Origin: an uncultured Anaeromassilibacillus sp.
GTDB lineage: Bacteria; Bacillota; Clostridia; Oscillospirales; Acutalibacteraceae
DNA: 13,992 nucleotides
Reading direction: 5' to 3'
Assembly: GCA_945988865.1 (NCBI GenBank)
Contig: CAMFTQ010000005.1
Location: 1 to 13,992 of the forward strand
In this document: positions 1-6,843 of the stretch, piece after piece
Numbering within the stretch: position 1 is the stretch's first letter
Layout of the letters: the number at the start of each line of letters is the position of its first letter
The notes under the pieces: generated by a model
Seen by the model: only the letters and a program-made list of their open reading frames with translations
Databases searched by the model: none
What the model was told of the DNA's origin: nothing
Program-made: the position numbers and the translations under genes

Positions 1-42
1 AGCGTAGCGTCTCGTGGGCTCGGAGATGTGTATAAGAGACAG
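1..42. other. Illumina Nextera adapter remnant (non-genomic)
   Basis: Bases 9-42 match the Nextera read-2 transposase adapter exactly, as I remember it. They end in the 19-base Tn5 mosaic end AGATGTGTATAAGAGACAG at 24-42. Bases 1-8 (AGCGTAGC) sit where the i7 index belongs and are the reverse complement of GCTACGCT, which I recall as Nextera index N709. The segment is a library-construction artefact at the contig end, not a natural transposon. Genomic sequence starts at base 43. The feoB reading frame happens to stay open through it, so a naive gene call would add false residues. Confidence 0.98.
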
Positions 43-640
43 CTTCAATATCTCTTAAAACTGCATCAACCTTTTTTGAGTATATATTCTTAACCTCTGC
101 GTACTTACCCTTATCTGCAAGAGCAATTACTGTATCTACAAGGTTTTCTATACCGATATTTTTGCTTGCAGAAATCGGAACAACGGGAATAGAAAGCTCC
201 TTTGACAGTATTTCGCAGTCGATTTTATCGCCGTTTTTCTCTAAAATATCTATCATATTTAAAGCGATAACAATAGGTCTGCCAAGCTCTGCTATCTGAG
301 TTGTAAGATAAAGGTTACGCTCAATGTTTGTTGCGTCAACAATATCTATAATAACGCTCGGATCATCGTGTAAAAGGCAGTTTCTTGTAACTATTTCCTC
401 CGGTGTATAAGGAGAAAGCGAATAAATACCCGGTAAATCTATAATAGAAATATCTCTGTTCTGACTGTTTTTTACCTTGCCTTCTTTTTTCTCTACGGTA
501 ACTCCGGGCCAGTTGCCTACGTACTGATTACTACCTGTGAGCTGATTAAACAGTGTTGTTTTACCGCAGTTCGGGTTACCGGCAAGAGCAATTTTTATAG
601 TTTTGGTACTTGTATCATTTTCTTTTACTGCTGTCGGCAC
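43..640 (-). CDS. feoB: Ferrous iron transport protein B, N-terminal part (truncated by contig end)
   Basis: FeoB is the inner-membrane Fe(II) transporter with a cytosolic GTPase domain at its N-terminus. About 199 codons are present. The G motifs appear in order: P-loop GNPNCGKT (residues 21-28), the G2/switch I segment VGNWPGVTVE (41-50), G3 DLPG (68-71), G4 NMID (128-131) and an SAS G5-like motif (157-159). These spacings fit the FeoB family. The helical GDI region has only begun, and all membrane segments are missing because the contig ends at base 43; this is not a biological truncation. The start is GTG (638-640), chosen because AGGAGG at 649-654 lies 8 bases upstream and the nearby ATG is out of frame. 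The gene lies 23 bases after feoA and is probably co-transcribed from the feoA promoter. Confidence 0.96.
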
Positions 641-648
641 AGCTGTCG

Positions 649-654
649 CCTCCT
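649..654 (-). promoter_or_regulatory. Ribosome binding site deciding the GTG start of feoB
   Basis: A full AGGAGG on the minus strand lies 8 bases upstream of the GTG codon at 638-640. It settles the start of feoB, since no in-frame ATG is available before the P-loop. Confidence 0.85.
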
Positions 655-663
655 GTTATTTGC

Positions 664-906
664 TTAAAATTCAGCCTTTTTTATATCGTCAACAATAATT
701 TCCTTTGCTTCGTTTCGTCTGATGCTAAGCTCGTAGCCTCTGACATTTATTTCTATAGGATCGCCAAAGGGAGCAGTTTTTCTTTTTATAATCACAGCGC
801 CCGGAGTTATGCCCATATCTATAATTCTTCTTCTCAAAGCACCGCTGCAGCCTATTGACTGTACTGTCCCCTGCTCGCCTATTCTAAGCTCGTCTACCGT
901 TTTCAT
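664..906 (-). CDS. feoA: Ferrous iron transport protein A (FeoA, SH3-like domain)
   Basis: FeoA is a small cytosolic SH3-like protein needed for full FeoB activity, probably by contacting FeoB at the membrane. The 80-residue product is typical in length. It shows the family pattern of an N-terminal LRIGEQGTV strand, a central RRRIIDMGITPGAVI segment and a C-terminal YELSIRRNEAKEI segment. The start is the ATG at 904-906, with GGAGG 5 bases upstream. A longer in-frame reading that begins at a TTG at 981 is rejected, because it would translate the promoter itself. feoA is the first gene of a two-gene unit with feoB. A sigma-A-type promoter and a palindromic operator lie upstream, so iron-responsive repression is likely. 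The split feoA/feoB arrangement is the common one. Confidence 0.95.
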   Translation of the reverse strand: MKTVDELRIGEQGTVQSIGCSGALRRRIIDMGITPGAVIIKRKTAPFGDPIEINVRGYELSIRRNEAKEIIVDDIKKAEF

Positions 907-932
907 ATAATCCTCCAAAATCATTATTCGCA

Positions 933-950
933 AGTTAGCCTTTGCTAACT
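933..950 (-). promoter_or_regulatory. Candidate metal-responsive repressor operator of feoAB
   Basis: A perfect inverted repeat, AGTTAGC-AAAG-GCTAACT, has 7-base arms and a 4-base centre. It begins 3 bases after the -10 hexamer, covering the predicted transcription start, which is a classic repressor position. The TTAGC/GCTAA half-sites resemble boxes bound by DtxR/IdeR/MntR-type iron or manganese repressors more than a Fur box. The regulator assignment is inferred from feo gene context and half-site similarity. No regulator gene is in this window. Confidence 0.65.
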
Positions 951-952
951 GT

Positions 953-981
953 ATTTTACACATTTTCACCTTAATTGTCAA
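953..981 (-). promoter_or_regulatory. Sigma-A-type promoter of feoAB
   Basis: On the minus strand a perfect -35 TTGACA (976-981) is followed by a 17-base spacer and the -10 TAAAAT (953-958), one base from consensus. Transcription would start near 946, inside the palindrome at 933-950, leaving a leader of about 40 bases before the feoA start codon. It lies between the rluD terminator and feoA, as expected for an independently controlled unit. Confidence 0.85.
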
Positions 982-1025
982 GCAAATTGTGTCAGTTTAA
1001 TTTATTTTTAATATTTTGGAAATGA

Positions 1026-1070
1026 AAATTCTCAAGGTGAATTTTACTGTGAGATTCACCTTGAGAATTT
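1026..1070 (-). terminator. Rho-independent-type terminator after rluD
   Basis: Perfect 16-base arms at 1026-1041 and 1055-1070 enclose a 13-base loop; one further T-A pair can close the inside of the loop. On the minus strand the stem ends in AATTTTCATTT, a broken T-rich tail partly shared with the stem. The first arm overlaps the last two bases of the rluD stop codon (1069-1071). It should end the mutS-to-rluD transcript and insulate feoAB. The tail is not a clean U-run, so efficiency is uncertain. Because the stem is symmetric, some termination on the plus strand is also possible. Confidence 0.75.
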
Positions 1071-1986
1071 ATGAATTCTGAATATATGATAGATAATTGC
1101 AAAAATAGTCGGGAAGATTTGAATCAAACTCAAGATACTTTTCTGTTCTTGGGTGGATAAATCCTATTTTTTTTGCGTGAAGACATTGACCGTTTAACCG
1201 TTTATCTCCTTTCTTACTGCCATAGACAGTATCGCCTGCCACAGGGTGACCGATGTAAGCCATATGCACTCTTATTTGATGAGTTCTGCCTGTTTCAAGC
1301 ACACAGCGAATATGGGTATAGCCACTGTATCGGTTTATAACGCTGTAGTGAGTAGTTGCGTTGCGTGAATTTTTTTCTGTTACAGTCATCTTTTTTCTGT
1401 CGATTGGGTGTCTGCCGATAGGTGCGTTTACAGTGCCGTTTTCTTCTCTAATATTGCCGACAACTACAGCCTCGTATTCACGTGTAAAGCTATGCTCCTT
1501 TATTTGTAAGGCAAGGCTCTGATGTGCAAAATCGTTTTTTGCAACAATAAGCAAACCGCTTGTATCCTTGTCTATTCTGTGTACTATTCCGGGGCGTAAA
1601 ACTCCGTTAATCCCTGATAGGCTGTCTTTACAATGATACAAAAGCGCATTTACAAGCGTACCGCTGTAGTTGCCCGGTGCCGGATGTACTACCATACCCT
1701 TCGGTTTGTTTACCACAAGTAAATCGTTGTCCTCATAAACAATATCAAGAGGTATGTTTTCAGGCTGTGCCTCATACTCTACAGGCTCGGGTATTTCCAA
1801 GGAAATAATATCGCCTGCACTTAGCTTGTATTTTTTGCTTTGAGTCATTCCATTTGCTTTGACAAGACCTTTTTCGATCAGATTAACGGCAGCGCTTCTT
1901 GTTAAATCGGGACAGCTGTCTGAAATAAATTTATCAAGTCGAACACCGTTGTGTTCCTCTGTTACGTTAAGGGTGATGTTAGTCAT
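1069..1986 (-). CDS. rluD: RluD-family 23S rRNA pseudouridine synthase
   Basis: The 305-residue protein has the RluA/RluD layout: an N-terminal S4 RNA-binding domain (about residues 15-65, beginning GVRLDKFI) followed by the pseudouridine synthase domain. That domain shows the VVNKPKGMVVHP motif (91-102) and the catalytic-loop motif HRIDKDTSG (136-144), with D139 as the expected catalytic aspartate. ETGRTHQIRVH further on is also typical. Proteins at this locus in Firmicutes are annotated RluD or YlyB and modify uridines in 23S rRNA; the exact target sites here are inferred. The ATG at 1984-1986 has AAGGA 8 bases upstream. The first 8 bases, ATGACTAA, overlap the end of lspA, so translation is probably coupled. 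It is the last gene before the terminator at 1026-1070. Confidence 0.95.
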   Translation of the reverse strand: MTNITLNVTEEHNGVRLDKFISDSCPDLTRSAAVNLIEKGLVKANGMTQSKKYKLSAGDIISLEIPEPVEYEAQPENIPLDIVYEDNDLLVVNKPKGMVVHPAPGNYSGTLVNALLYHCKDSLSGINGVLRPGIVHRIDKDTSGLLIVAKNDFAHQSLALQIKEHSFTREYEAVVVGNIREENGTVNAPIGRHPIDRKKMTVTEKNSRNATTHYSVINRYSGYTHIRCVLETGRTHQIRVHMAYIGHPVAGDTVYGSKKGDKRLNGQCLHAKKIGFIHPRTEKYLEFDSNLPDYFCNYLSYIQNS

Positions 1987-2473
1987 TTTTAATTTCCTTA
2001 TTTTTATTCTCTGCTTTGGTAACCTTTAATTTATCTGAGAAAAACAGCAAATATACTACAATCATAACTGTGCCGACCGTCACGCAGTAGTCGGCAAAAT
2101 TGCAAACAGGCGGAAAGAACGAAAGCTGTAAATAATCTACAACATAGCCTAAGAAAACCCTGTCTATCAAGTTTCCGATTCCACCGCCTACAACAAGCGC
2201 TGAACCGAACAAAAACAGCTTGCTGTTAATTTTTCTTGTAGAAATTATATAAACTAACAGCACAATCACGGCAGATGTAACAGTGATGAAAAACCAACGC
2301 ATATCAGAAAACATTCCGAACGCTACTCCCCTGTTTTCAAGATAAGTAAGCGACAGAAAATTAGGGATAACCTCTATATTTCCTGCGGTTGGTAAATATG
2401 ATGTTACAAAATATTTGATTACCTGATCTATAACAGCGACTAATGCGCTGACAAGCAGTGCGATTAAAGCCAT
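1979..2473 (-). CDS. lspA: Lipoprotein signal peptidase (signal peptidase II)
   Basis: LspA is an integral-membrane aspartyl peptidase that removes the signal peptide from diacylglyceryl-modified prolipoproteins. The 164-residue product has the usual four membrane segments (about 2-22, 59-78, 86-106 and 129-147). It also has the family motifs ENRGVAFG (46-53), GNLIDR (100-105), VVDYL (111-115) and CNFADYC (124-130). D113 and D128 are the expected catalytic pair. I chose the ATG at 2471-2473, which has an AGAGGTG ribosome binding site 5 bases upstream. A longer reading from a TTG at 2506 would begin in the loop of the upstream hairpin and is unlikely. The gene follows ileS after 58 bases that contain this hairpin, and overlaps rluD by 8 bases. 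The ileS-lspA-rluD order is common in Firmicutes. Confidence 0.96.
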   Translation of the reverse strand: MALIALLVSALVAVIDQVIKYFVTSYLPTAGNIEVIPNFLSLTYLENRGVAFGMFSDMRWFFITVTSAVIVLLVYIISTRKINSKLFLFGSALVVGGGIGNLIDRVFLGYVVDYLQLSFFPPVCNFADYCVTVGTVMIVVYLLFFSDKLKVTKAENKNKEIKND

Positions 2474-2492
2474 ACAAACACCTCTATACACA

Positions 2493-2521
2493 AATCGGTG
2501 TATCAAAAAGACACACCGATT
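2493..2521 (-). other. RNA hairpin between ileS and lspA
   Basis: On the minus strand, AATCGGTGTGTC (2510-2521) and GATACACCGATT (2493-2504) form a 12-bp stem with one G-U wobble, closing on a five-U loop. It starts 10 bases after the ileS stop codon and ends 19 bases before the lspA start. The wobble pairs only in the minus-strand RNA; on the plus strand it would be an A-C mismatch. The following bases (TTGTGTATAG) are only weakly U-rich, so it may be a leaky terminator, an RNA-processing or stability element, or a spacer hairpin rather than a full stop. Confidence 0.6.
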
Positions 2522-2531
2522 ATATTATTTA

Positions 2532-5303
2532 TTAAGATTTTAAAATTTCAGCACATCTGTGACAAAGTGTGGGATGCTCCTCACATTCGCCGACTGAATT
2601 ACTGAAGCTCCAGCAACGTTCGCACTTATCGCCCTCTGCCTTTTCTACAGAAATATTAAGCTCGCTGTCCTCAGATTTTAGAACCTCAACCTGAGAAACG
2701 ATAAATGCAGTTGCAAGCTCGCTTTCAACAGATTTGATGAAGTCGTAGGTTTCACCGCCACAGATTAATATAACCTTAGCTTCAAGTGAGCTGCGGATTG
2801 TTTTATCCTTGATAAGAGCCTCGAGTGACTTTTTAACATCGTCACGCAGCTCGTGAATCTTATCCCAAGATGCGATAAATTCATCGTTTACATCAAGCTC
2901 AACCTCGCAAGGCATATCGTTAAAGAGAACGGATTCCTTATCACAATCTTCGCTGTGAGGCATAAATTTCCATATTTCTTCAGATGTATATGCAAGGATA
3001 GGAGCGAGCATTCTTGTCATAGCATCAAGTATGATATAAATGGCAGTTTGTGCTGCACGACGTTTTTCGCTGTCTGCTTTTTCTGTGTAAAGTCTGTCCT
3101 TTAATACATCAAGGTAGAAGTTTGACATATCAACAACACAGAAATTATGAATGCTGTGATAAACCTGATGAAATTCGTATGAATCATAGCCGTTTTTAAC
3201 CTTTGCGATAAGGCTGTTTAGCTTCATAAGCGCCCACTTATCAATCGGTAAAAGCTTGTCAAAAGAAACGCAATCAGTATCAGGGTTAAAGTCGCTTAAG
3301 TTACCTAAAATATATCTTGCAGTATTTCTGATTTTTCTGTAGGACTCTGAAATCTGCTTTAAAATATCGTTAGAAATATGAACGTCTGACTGGTAGTCGG
3401 TTGACGCTACCCAAAGTCTTAACACATCTGCACCATACTGATTTATTACATCCTGAGGACTGATACCGTTGCCGAGGGATTTACTCATCTTTCTCTTTTC
3501 TTCATCAAGAATCATTCCGTGAGTGAGTACAGCCTTGTACGGTGCTACTCCCTGTGTTGCAACAGATGTCAAAAGTGATGACTGGAACCATCCTCTGTAC
3601 TGGTCGTTGCCCTCAAGATAAAGGTCGGCAGGTGAAGTCAGGTTGTCACGCTTTTTCATTACGGCTGCGTGGGACGAACCGCTGTCGAACCATACATCCA
3701 TAATATCCTTTTCTTTTTCAAACTCTGTGCAGCCGCACTTTTTACACTTTGTACCCTCAGGCAAAATCTCTTTGGCTGTGTAGTTATACCAAGCGTTTGA
3801 GCCTTCTTTTTCAAATAAATCAGCAACAGCCAGCATTGCTTCTCTGTCAATATGCGCTTCGCCACATTCTTTACAGAAGAAAATCGGAATAGGTACACCC
3901 CATTTTCTTTGACGAGAAATACACCAATCCTTTCTTTCACGAACCATAGATGTAATTCTGTCTTTACCCCAAGCCGGAATCCACTGTACTGTGTTGATAG
4001 CGTCAACAGCTGCGTCTTTGAAATCATCTACAGAGCAGAACCACTGGTCTGTAGCTCTGAACAGAATAGGTGTTTTACATCTCCAGCAGTGCGGATACTG
4101 GTGGACAATCTTTTTAAGTGCAAAGAGATAGCCGTTTTCATCAAGATATACGGCAATCTTCTTGTTTGCCTCATCGGTTGTAAGTCCTGCAAACTGACCT
4201 GCTTCTTCGGTGAGAACACCGTTTGAGTCAACAGGACAAATTGTAGGAATTTCGGGATAGTTCTGACAAACATTAAAGTCGTCAACACCGTGTCCCGGAG
4301 CTGTGTGAACACAGCCTGTACCGCTTTCAAGCGTTACGTGGTCACCGACAATAACAAGAGATTCTCTGTCAAGGAATGGATGAGCCGTCTTGATGTACTC
4401 AAGCTCACTTCCTTTTATCGTTGCAACAACCTCATAGTCGGTAATTTCTGCAACCTCAAGTGCAGATTTATAAAGCTCGCTTGCCATTACCAAATATTCG
4501 TCACCTGTTTTGATGACAGAATACTCATATCTCGGTCCTACACAAATTGCAACATTGGCAGGTAATGTCCATGTAGTTGTTGTCCAGATAACAAACTTAA
4601 CCTTTGAAGGCTCAATACCCATAGCTGAGAATACGCCCTTATCATCTGTTACAGGGAACTTTACATAAATTGAATGGCAGGGATCCTCTGCGTATTCGAT
4701 TTCAGCCTCTGCAAGAGCAGTTTTACACTCAGGACACCAATAAACAGGCTTCAGACCCTTGTAGATATATCCCTTTGAAGCCATATCAGCAAAAACTCTG
4801 ATTTGTTCAGCCTCAAATTCGTGCTGTAAAGTAATGTACGGGTTATCCCACTCGCCGATTATACCTAATCTTTTGAACTGGTCACGCTGGTCGTTGATAT
4901 ACCCGTTGACGAAATCCTCGCACATTTTACGAAGCTCAACAATAGATATATCTGCCGAGCTGCCAACGCCCGCTTTTTGTCTTGCTTTAAGCTCGGTCGG
5001 CAGGCCGTGTGTATCCCAACCCGGAACAAAAGGAGCTTTGTATCCTGCCATATTTTTCTGTCTGACAATAAAGTCCTTTAAAATCTTATTTAATGCGTGG
5101 CCTAAGTGGATATTGCCGTTTGCATACGGAGGGCCATCGTGAAGAATAAACAATGGTTTACCCTCGTTTTTCTCCATCAGCTTGTCATATACTTTATTTT
5201 CTTCCCAGAACTTTAACACGTTAGGCTCACTTTTAGGCAAGCCTGCTCGCATAGGAAAGTCGGTTTTTGGAAGATTAAGTGTTGCATTGTAATCCTGAGA
5301 CAT
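2532..5303 (-). CDS. ileS: Isoleucyl-tRNA synthetase
   Basis: This class I synthetase charges tRNA-Ile and edits valine. The 923-residue length is normal for the bacterial form. Visible signatures are the HIGH-type motif HLGH (66-69) within PPYANGNIHLGH, then GWDTHGLP, the CP1 editing-domain segments TTTTWTLPAN and GTGCVHTAPGHG, and the KMSKS loop (605-609). The C-terminal zinc-finger cysteines are C894, C897, C914 and C917. An inserted CKECG...CKKCGC cysteine set before the DVWFDSG segment suggests another zinc-binding site, as in many Firmicutes enzymes. The ATG at 5301-5303 has GGAGAG 8 bases upstream. Only 36 bases separate it from divIVA, leaving no room for the T-box leader that controls ileS in Bacillus. 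It is probably transcribed with the division cluster. Confidence 0.98.
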   Translation of the reverse strand: MSQDYNATLNLPKTDFPMRAGLPKSEPNVLKFWEENKVYDKLMEKNEGKPLFILHDGPPYANGNIHLGHALNKILKDFIVRQKNMAGYKAPFVPGWDTHGLPTELKARQKAGVGSSADISIVELRKMCEDFVNGYINDQRDQFKRLGIIGEWDNPYITLQHEFEAEQIRVFADMASKGYIYKGLKPVYWCPECKTALAEAEIEYAEDPCHSIYVKFPVTDDKGVFSAMGIEPSKVKFVIWTTTTWTLPANVAICVGPRYEYSVIKTGDEYLVMASELYKSALEVAEITDYEVVATIKGSELEYIKTAHPFLDRESLVIVGDHVTLESGTGCVHTAPGHGVDDFNVCQNYPEIPTICPVDSNGVLTEEAGQFAGLTTDEANKKIAVYLDENGYLFALKKIVHQYPHCWRCKTPILFRATDQWFCSVDDFKDAAVDAINTVQWIPAWGKDRITSMVRERKDWCISRQRKWGVPIPIFFCKECGEAHIDREAMLAVADLFEKEGSNAWYNYTAKEILPEGTKCKKCGCTEFEKEKDIMDVWFDSGSSHAAVMKKRDNLTSPADLYLEGNDQYRGWFQSSLLTSVATQGVAPYKAVLTHGMILDEEKRKMSKSLGNGISPQDVINQYGADVLRLWVASTDYQSDVHISNDILKQISESYRKIRNTARYILGNLSDFNPDTDCVSFDKLLPIDKWALMKLNSLIAKVKNGYDSYEFHQVYHSIHNFCVVDMSNFYLDVLKDRLYTEKADSEKRRAAQTAIYIILDAMTRMLAPILAYTSEEIWKFMPHSEDCDKESVLFNDMPCEVELDVNDEFIASWDKIHELRDDVKKSLEALIKDKTIRSSLEAKVILICGGETYDFIKSVESELATAFIVSQVEVLKSEDSELNISVEKAEGDKCERCWSFSNSVGECEEHPTLCHRCAEILKS

Positions 5304-5339
5304 CTCTTTTTCTCTCCAATAACTTATTATTATGTATAA

Positions 5340-6062
5340 TTATTCGTTGTCGATTTTATAATCAGCACCAAATTTAAGATTATCAAACTTGCTGTTTTTC
5401 TTTACAGGTTTCTTTTGCTCAACATCAAAGTTTTCGTCGTCCTCAAGCTTTCTTGACGGAACATCATATACTATAGTATCTGTAGGGGCAGTTTCCTGCG
5501 GTTCGGCATTGACTGAAACCGAAGAAATTTCTTCAGCTGCTTCTTTCTCTTTAACGCTTTGTTTTATTGTCGGGTACTTCTTGTCAACCTCTGCTTTTTT
5601 AGCGTCAAGGTCAGCCTCGCCCGGAAGCTCCTCAATTATAGAAATGTGCTTTTTGTAAACAAACAAAAGCTCTTCTTTTAATTTAACTGCATCTGCAAGA
5701 AGAGCTGTGTAATTTTCTTTCTGCATAGCTGCTACTGCATTTGCGCTTTCAATAATGCTGTTGGCTTCTTCGTTAGCATCAAAAACAATCTTTTCTGATT
5801 TTGCCTTTGCATCTCTTATTGCTGCATCTGCAACTCTTTGTGATGAAAGCAAAGCATTTCTGACTGTTTCCTCGTCAGCTCTGTATTGCTCAACTCTTTT
5901 AGCAAGGATATCCATTTTTCTGATTAAATCAGCCTTGTCTTTTCTCAGCTGTTCTACAGTTTCAATTACCTCATCAATAAAGGCGTCAACCTCTTCGTGA
6001 GCATAACCTCTGAGGTTAGACTTTTTAAAGCTGATATTTTTAATTTCATCTACTGTAAGCAT
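5340..6062 (-). CDS. divIVA: DivIVA-family cell division / polarity protein
   Basis: DivIVA is a cytosolic coiled-coil protein that senses negatively curved membrane and recruits partners to septa and poles. The 240-residue product begins with the DivIVA domain: LTVDEIKNISFKKSNLRGY (2-20), then HEEVDAFIDEVIETVEQL. R18 and the GY after it match the membrane-inserting loop of B. subtilis DivIVA, but the residue at position 17 is Leu rather than Phe. Heptad-rich, charged sequence covers about residues 28-150. A variable acidic stretch rich in E, S, T and P (about 170-215) and a basic/aromatic tail ending KFDNLKFGADYKIDNE follow. The ATG at 6060-6062 has AAGGAG 8 bases upstream. It lies 12 bases after ylmH and 36 before ileS, the canonical Firmicutes position. 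Confidence 0.95.
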   Translation of the reverse strand: MLTVDEIKNISFKKSNLRGYAHEEVDAFIDEVIETVEQLRKDKADLIRKMDILAKRVEQYRADEETVRNALLSSQRVADAAIRDAKAKSEKIVFDANEEANSIIESANAVAAMQKENYTALLADAVKLKEELLFVYKKHISIIEELPGEADLDAKKAEVDKKYPTIKQSVKEKEAAEEISSVSVNAEPQETAPTDTIVYDVPSRKLEDDENFDVEQKKPVKKNSKFDNLKFGADYKIDNE

Positions 6063-6074
6063 ACTTTACACTCC

Positions 6075-6809
6075 TTATCTGAAATGATTTACAGAAACTC
6101 TGAGTTTTCCTTTTTTTGTGGTGCCTGTTATATTGTCAATAATATACTTTCCCTTTTTTCTTATTACTACCTTGTCGCCGACTTTAAGCTTAACACTATG
6201 AGAGGTTACCTGTATTCCGTTTAAAAATACTAACCCCTGCGCTATAGCCTTTGCAGCGTTTTCTCGGCTTAGGTTTGCAAGTGAAGCGACAATTACATCT
6301 ATTCTCATTGAAGATATTGTAATAATAATCTGACAAGGCTCTTTGACCTCGGGCAAATTATTTACATCGGCGGTATTAACCGTAACGCCTACGCTACCGA
6401 CCTTTGTAATTTGCTCGCTAAGATAATCATAAACGGTATCACGGCAAAAGACAACGCATCTGCCTTCTTCAACAAGTATATCGCCAATCGTTTCACGGCT
6501 TACTCCGCAAGACATAACAGCACCTAAATAATCTCTGTGGGTAAGCACTCTGTATTGTGAGCTACAGTTAAATTCGATAGCCTTGATAGGAAACGCACTG
6601 AAATGCGGTGCAATACTGTCGGGAAAAGTCCCCAGACAAAGACGTGTTGCACCTTCATAGCCACCGAAAAGCATATAGTTTTCAAAATCAAGACCTTTTA
6701 AAACAGACAAAGCGATGCTTACTTCTTCCTCTGTTAAAAAACCTACAAAGCAAGGCTTTTGCCTTAGCTGACACAAATTAACCGCATCTGTTATTTTCGC
6801 CTTTAACAA
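6075..6809 (-). CDS. ylmH: YlmH-family S4-domain RNA-binding protein
   Basis: YlmH is a conserved member of the Firmicutes division cluster. Its S4 domain binds RNA, and work in Bacillus links it to the ribosome and ribosome-associated quality control; its link to division is less clear. The 244-residue product shows GGYEGATR (49-56), the family hallmark THRDYLGAVMSCGVSRETIGD (90-110) and a C-terminal S4 domain (about 168-215, containing RIDVIVASLANLSR and VFLNG). The start is an unusual TTG at 6807-6809, because the frame is blocked by TGA two codons upstream (6813-6815). AGGGTGA at 6817-6823 is well placed. The N-terminus is short compared with B. subtilis. A single added base near 6810 would join GTG-AAT-GAT-TAT to the frame, so a small sequencing indel cannot be excluded. 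It sits between sepF (34-base gap) and divIVA (12-base gap). Confidence 0.92.
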   Translation of the reverse strand: MLKAKITDAVNLCQLRQKPCFVGFLTEEEVSIALSVLKGLDFENYMLFGGYEGATRLCLGTFPDSIAPHFSAFPIKAIEFNCSSQYRVLTHRDYLGAVMSCGVSRETIGDILVEEGRCVVFCRDTVYDYLSEQITKVGSVGVTVNTADVNNLPEVKEPCQIIITISSMRIDVIVASLANLSRENAAKAIAQGLVFLNGIQVTSHSVKLKVGDKVVIRKKGKYIIDNITGTTKKGKLRVSVNHFR

Positions 6810-6816
6810 TAATCAT

Positions 6817-6823
6817 TCACCCT
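6817..6823 (-). promoter_or_regulatory. Ribosome binding site for the TTG start of ylmH
   Basis: AGGGTGA on the minus strand lies 7 bases before the TTG start at 6807-6809. An ATG just downstream of it (6814-6816) is out of frame and opens only a 12-codon reading before a stop. The TTG is therefore the best supported start. Confidence 0.55.
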
Positions 6824-6843
6824 GATATGAAAACTGATAATTA

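Noticed and set aside
24..42. Transposon end (Tn5-type mosaic end)
   Set aside because: It is part of a synthetic Nextera adapter with its index, located exactly at the contig end, not a resident mobile element.
907..981. Longer FeoA reading starting from a TTG at 981
   Set aside because: The extension would translate the -35 and -10 elements and the operator. The ATG at 904-906 has a proper ribosome binding site and gives the normal FeoA length.
2474..2506. Longer LspA reading starting from a TTG at 2506
   Set aside because: The TTG lies in the loop/stem of the hairpin and lacks a ribosome binding site. The ATG at 2471-2473 has AGAGGTG upstream and fits the family length.
3659..4330. Minus-strand open frames of 122 and 100 codons within ileS
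   Set aside because: Both are out-of-frame readings inside the intact ileS coding sequence, with compositions unlike real proteins.
3852..4565. Plus-strand open frames opposite ileS
   Set aside because: They are Cys/Phe-rich shadows of a conserved gene on the other strand, without start signals.
5304..5365. Internal promoter between divIVA and ileS
   Set aside because: There are TATACA/TAATAA-like -10 sequences and a TCGACA-like -35, but the spacing is off consensus and the sequence is simply AT-rich. The evidence is too weak to annotate.
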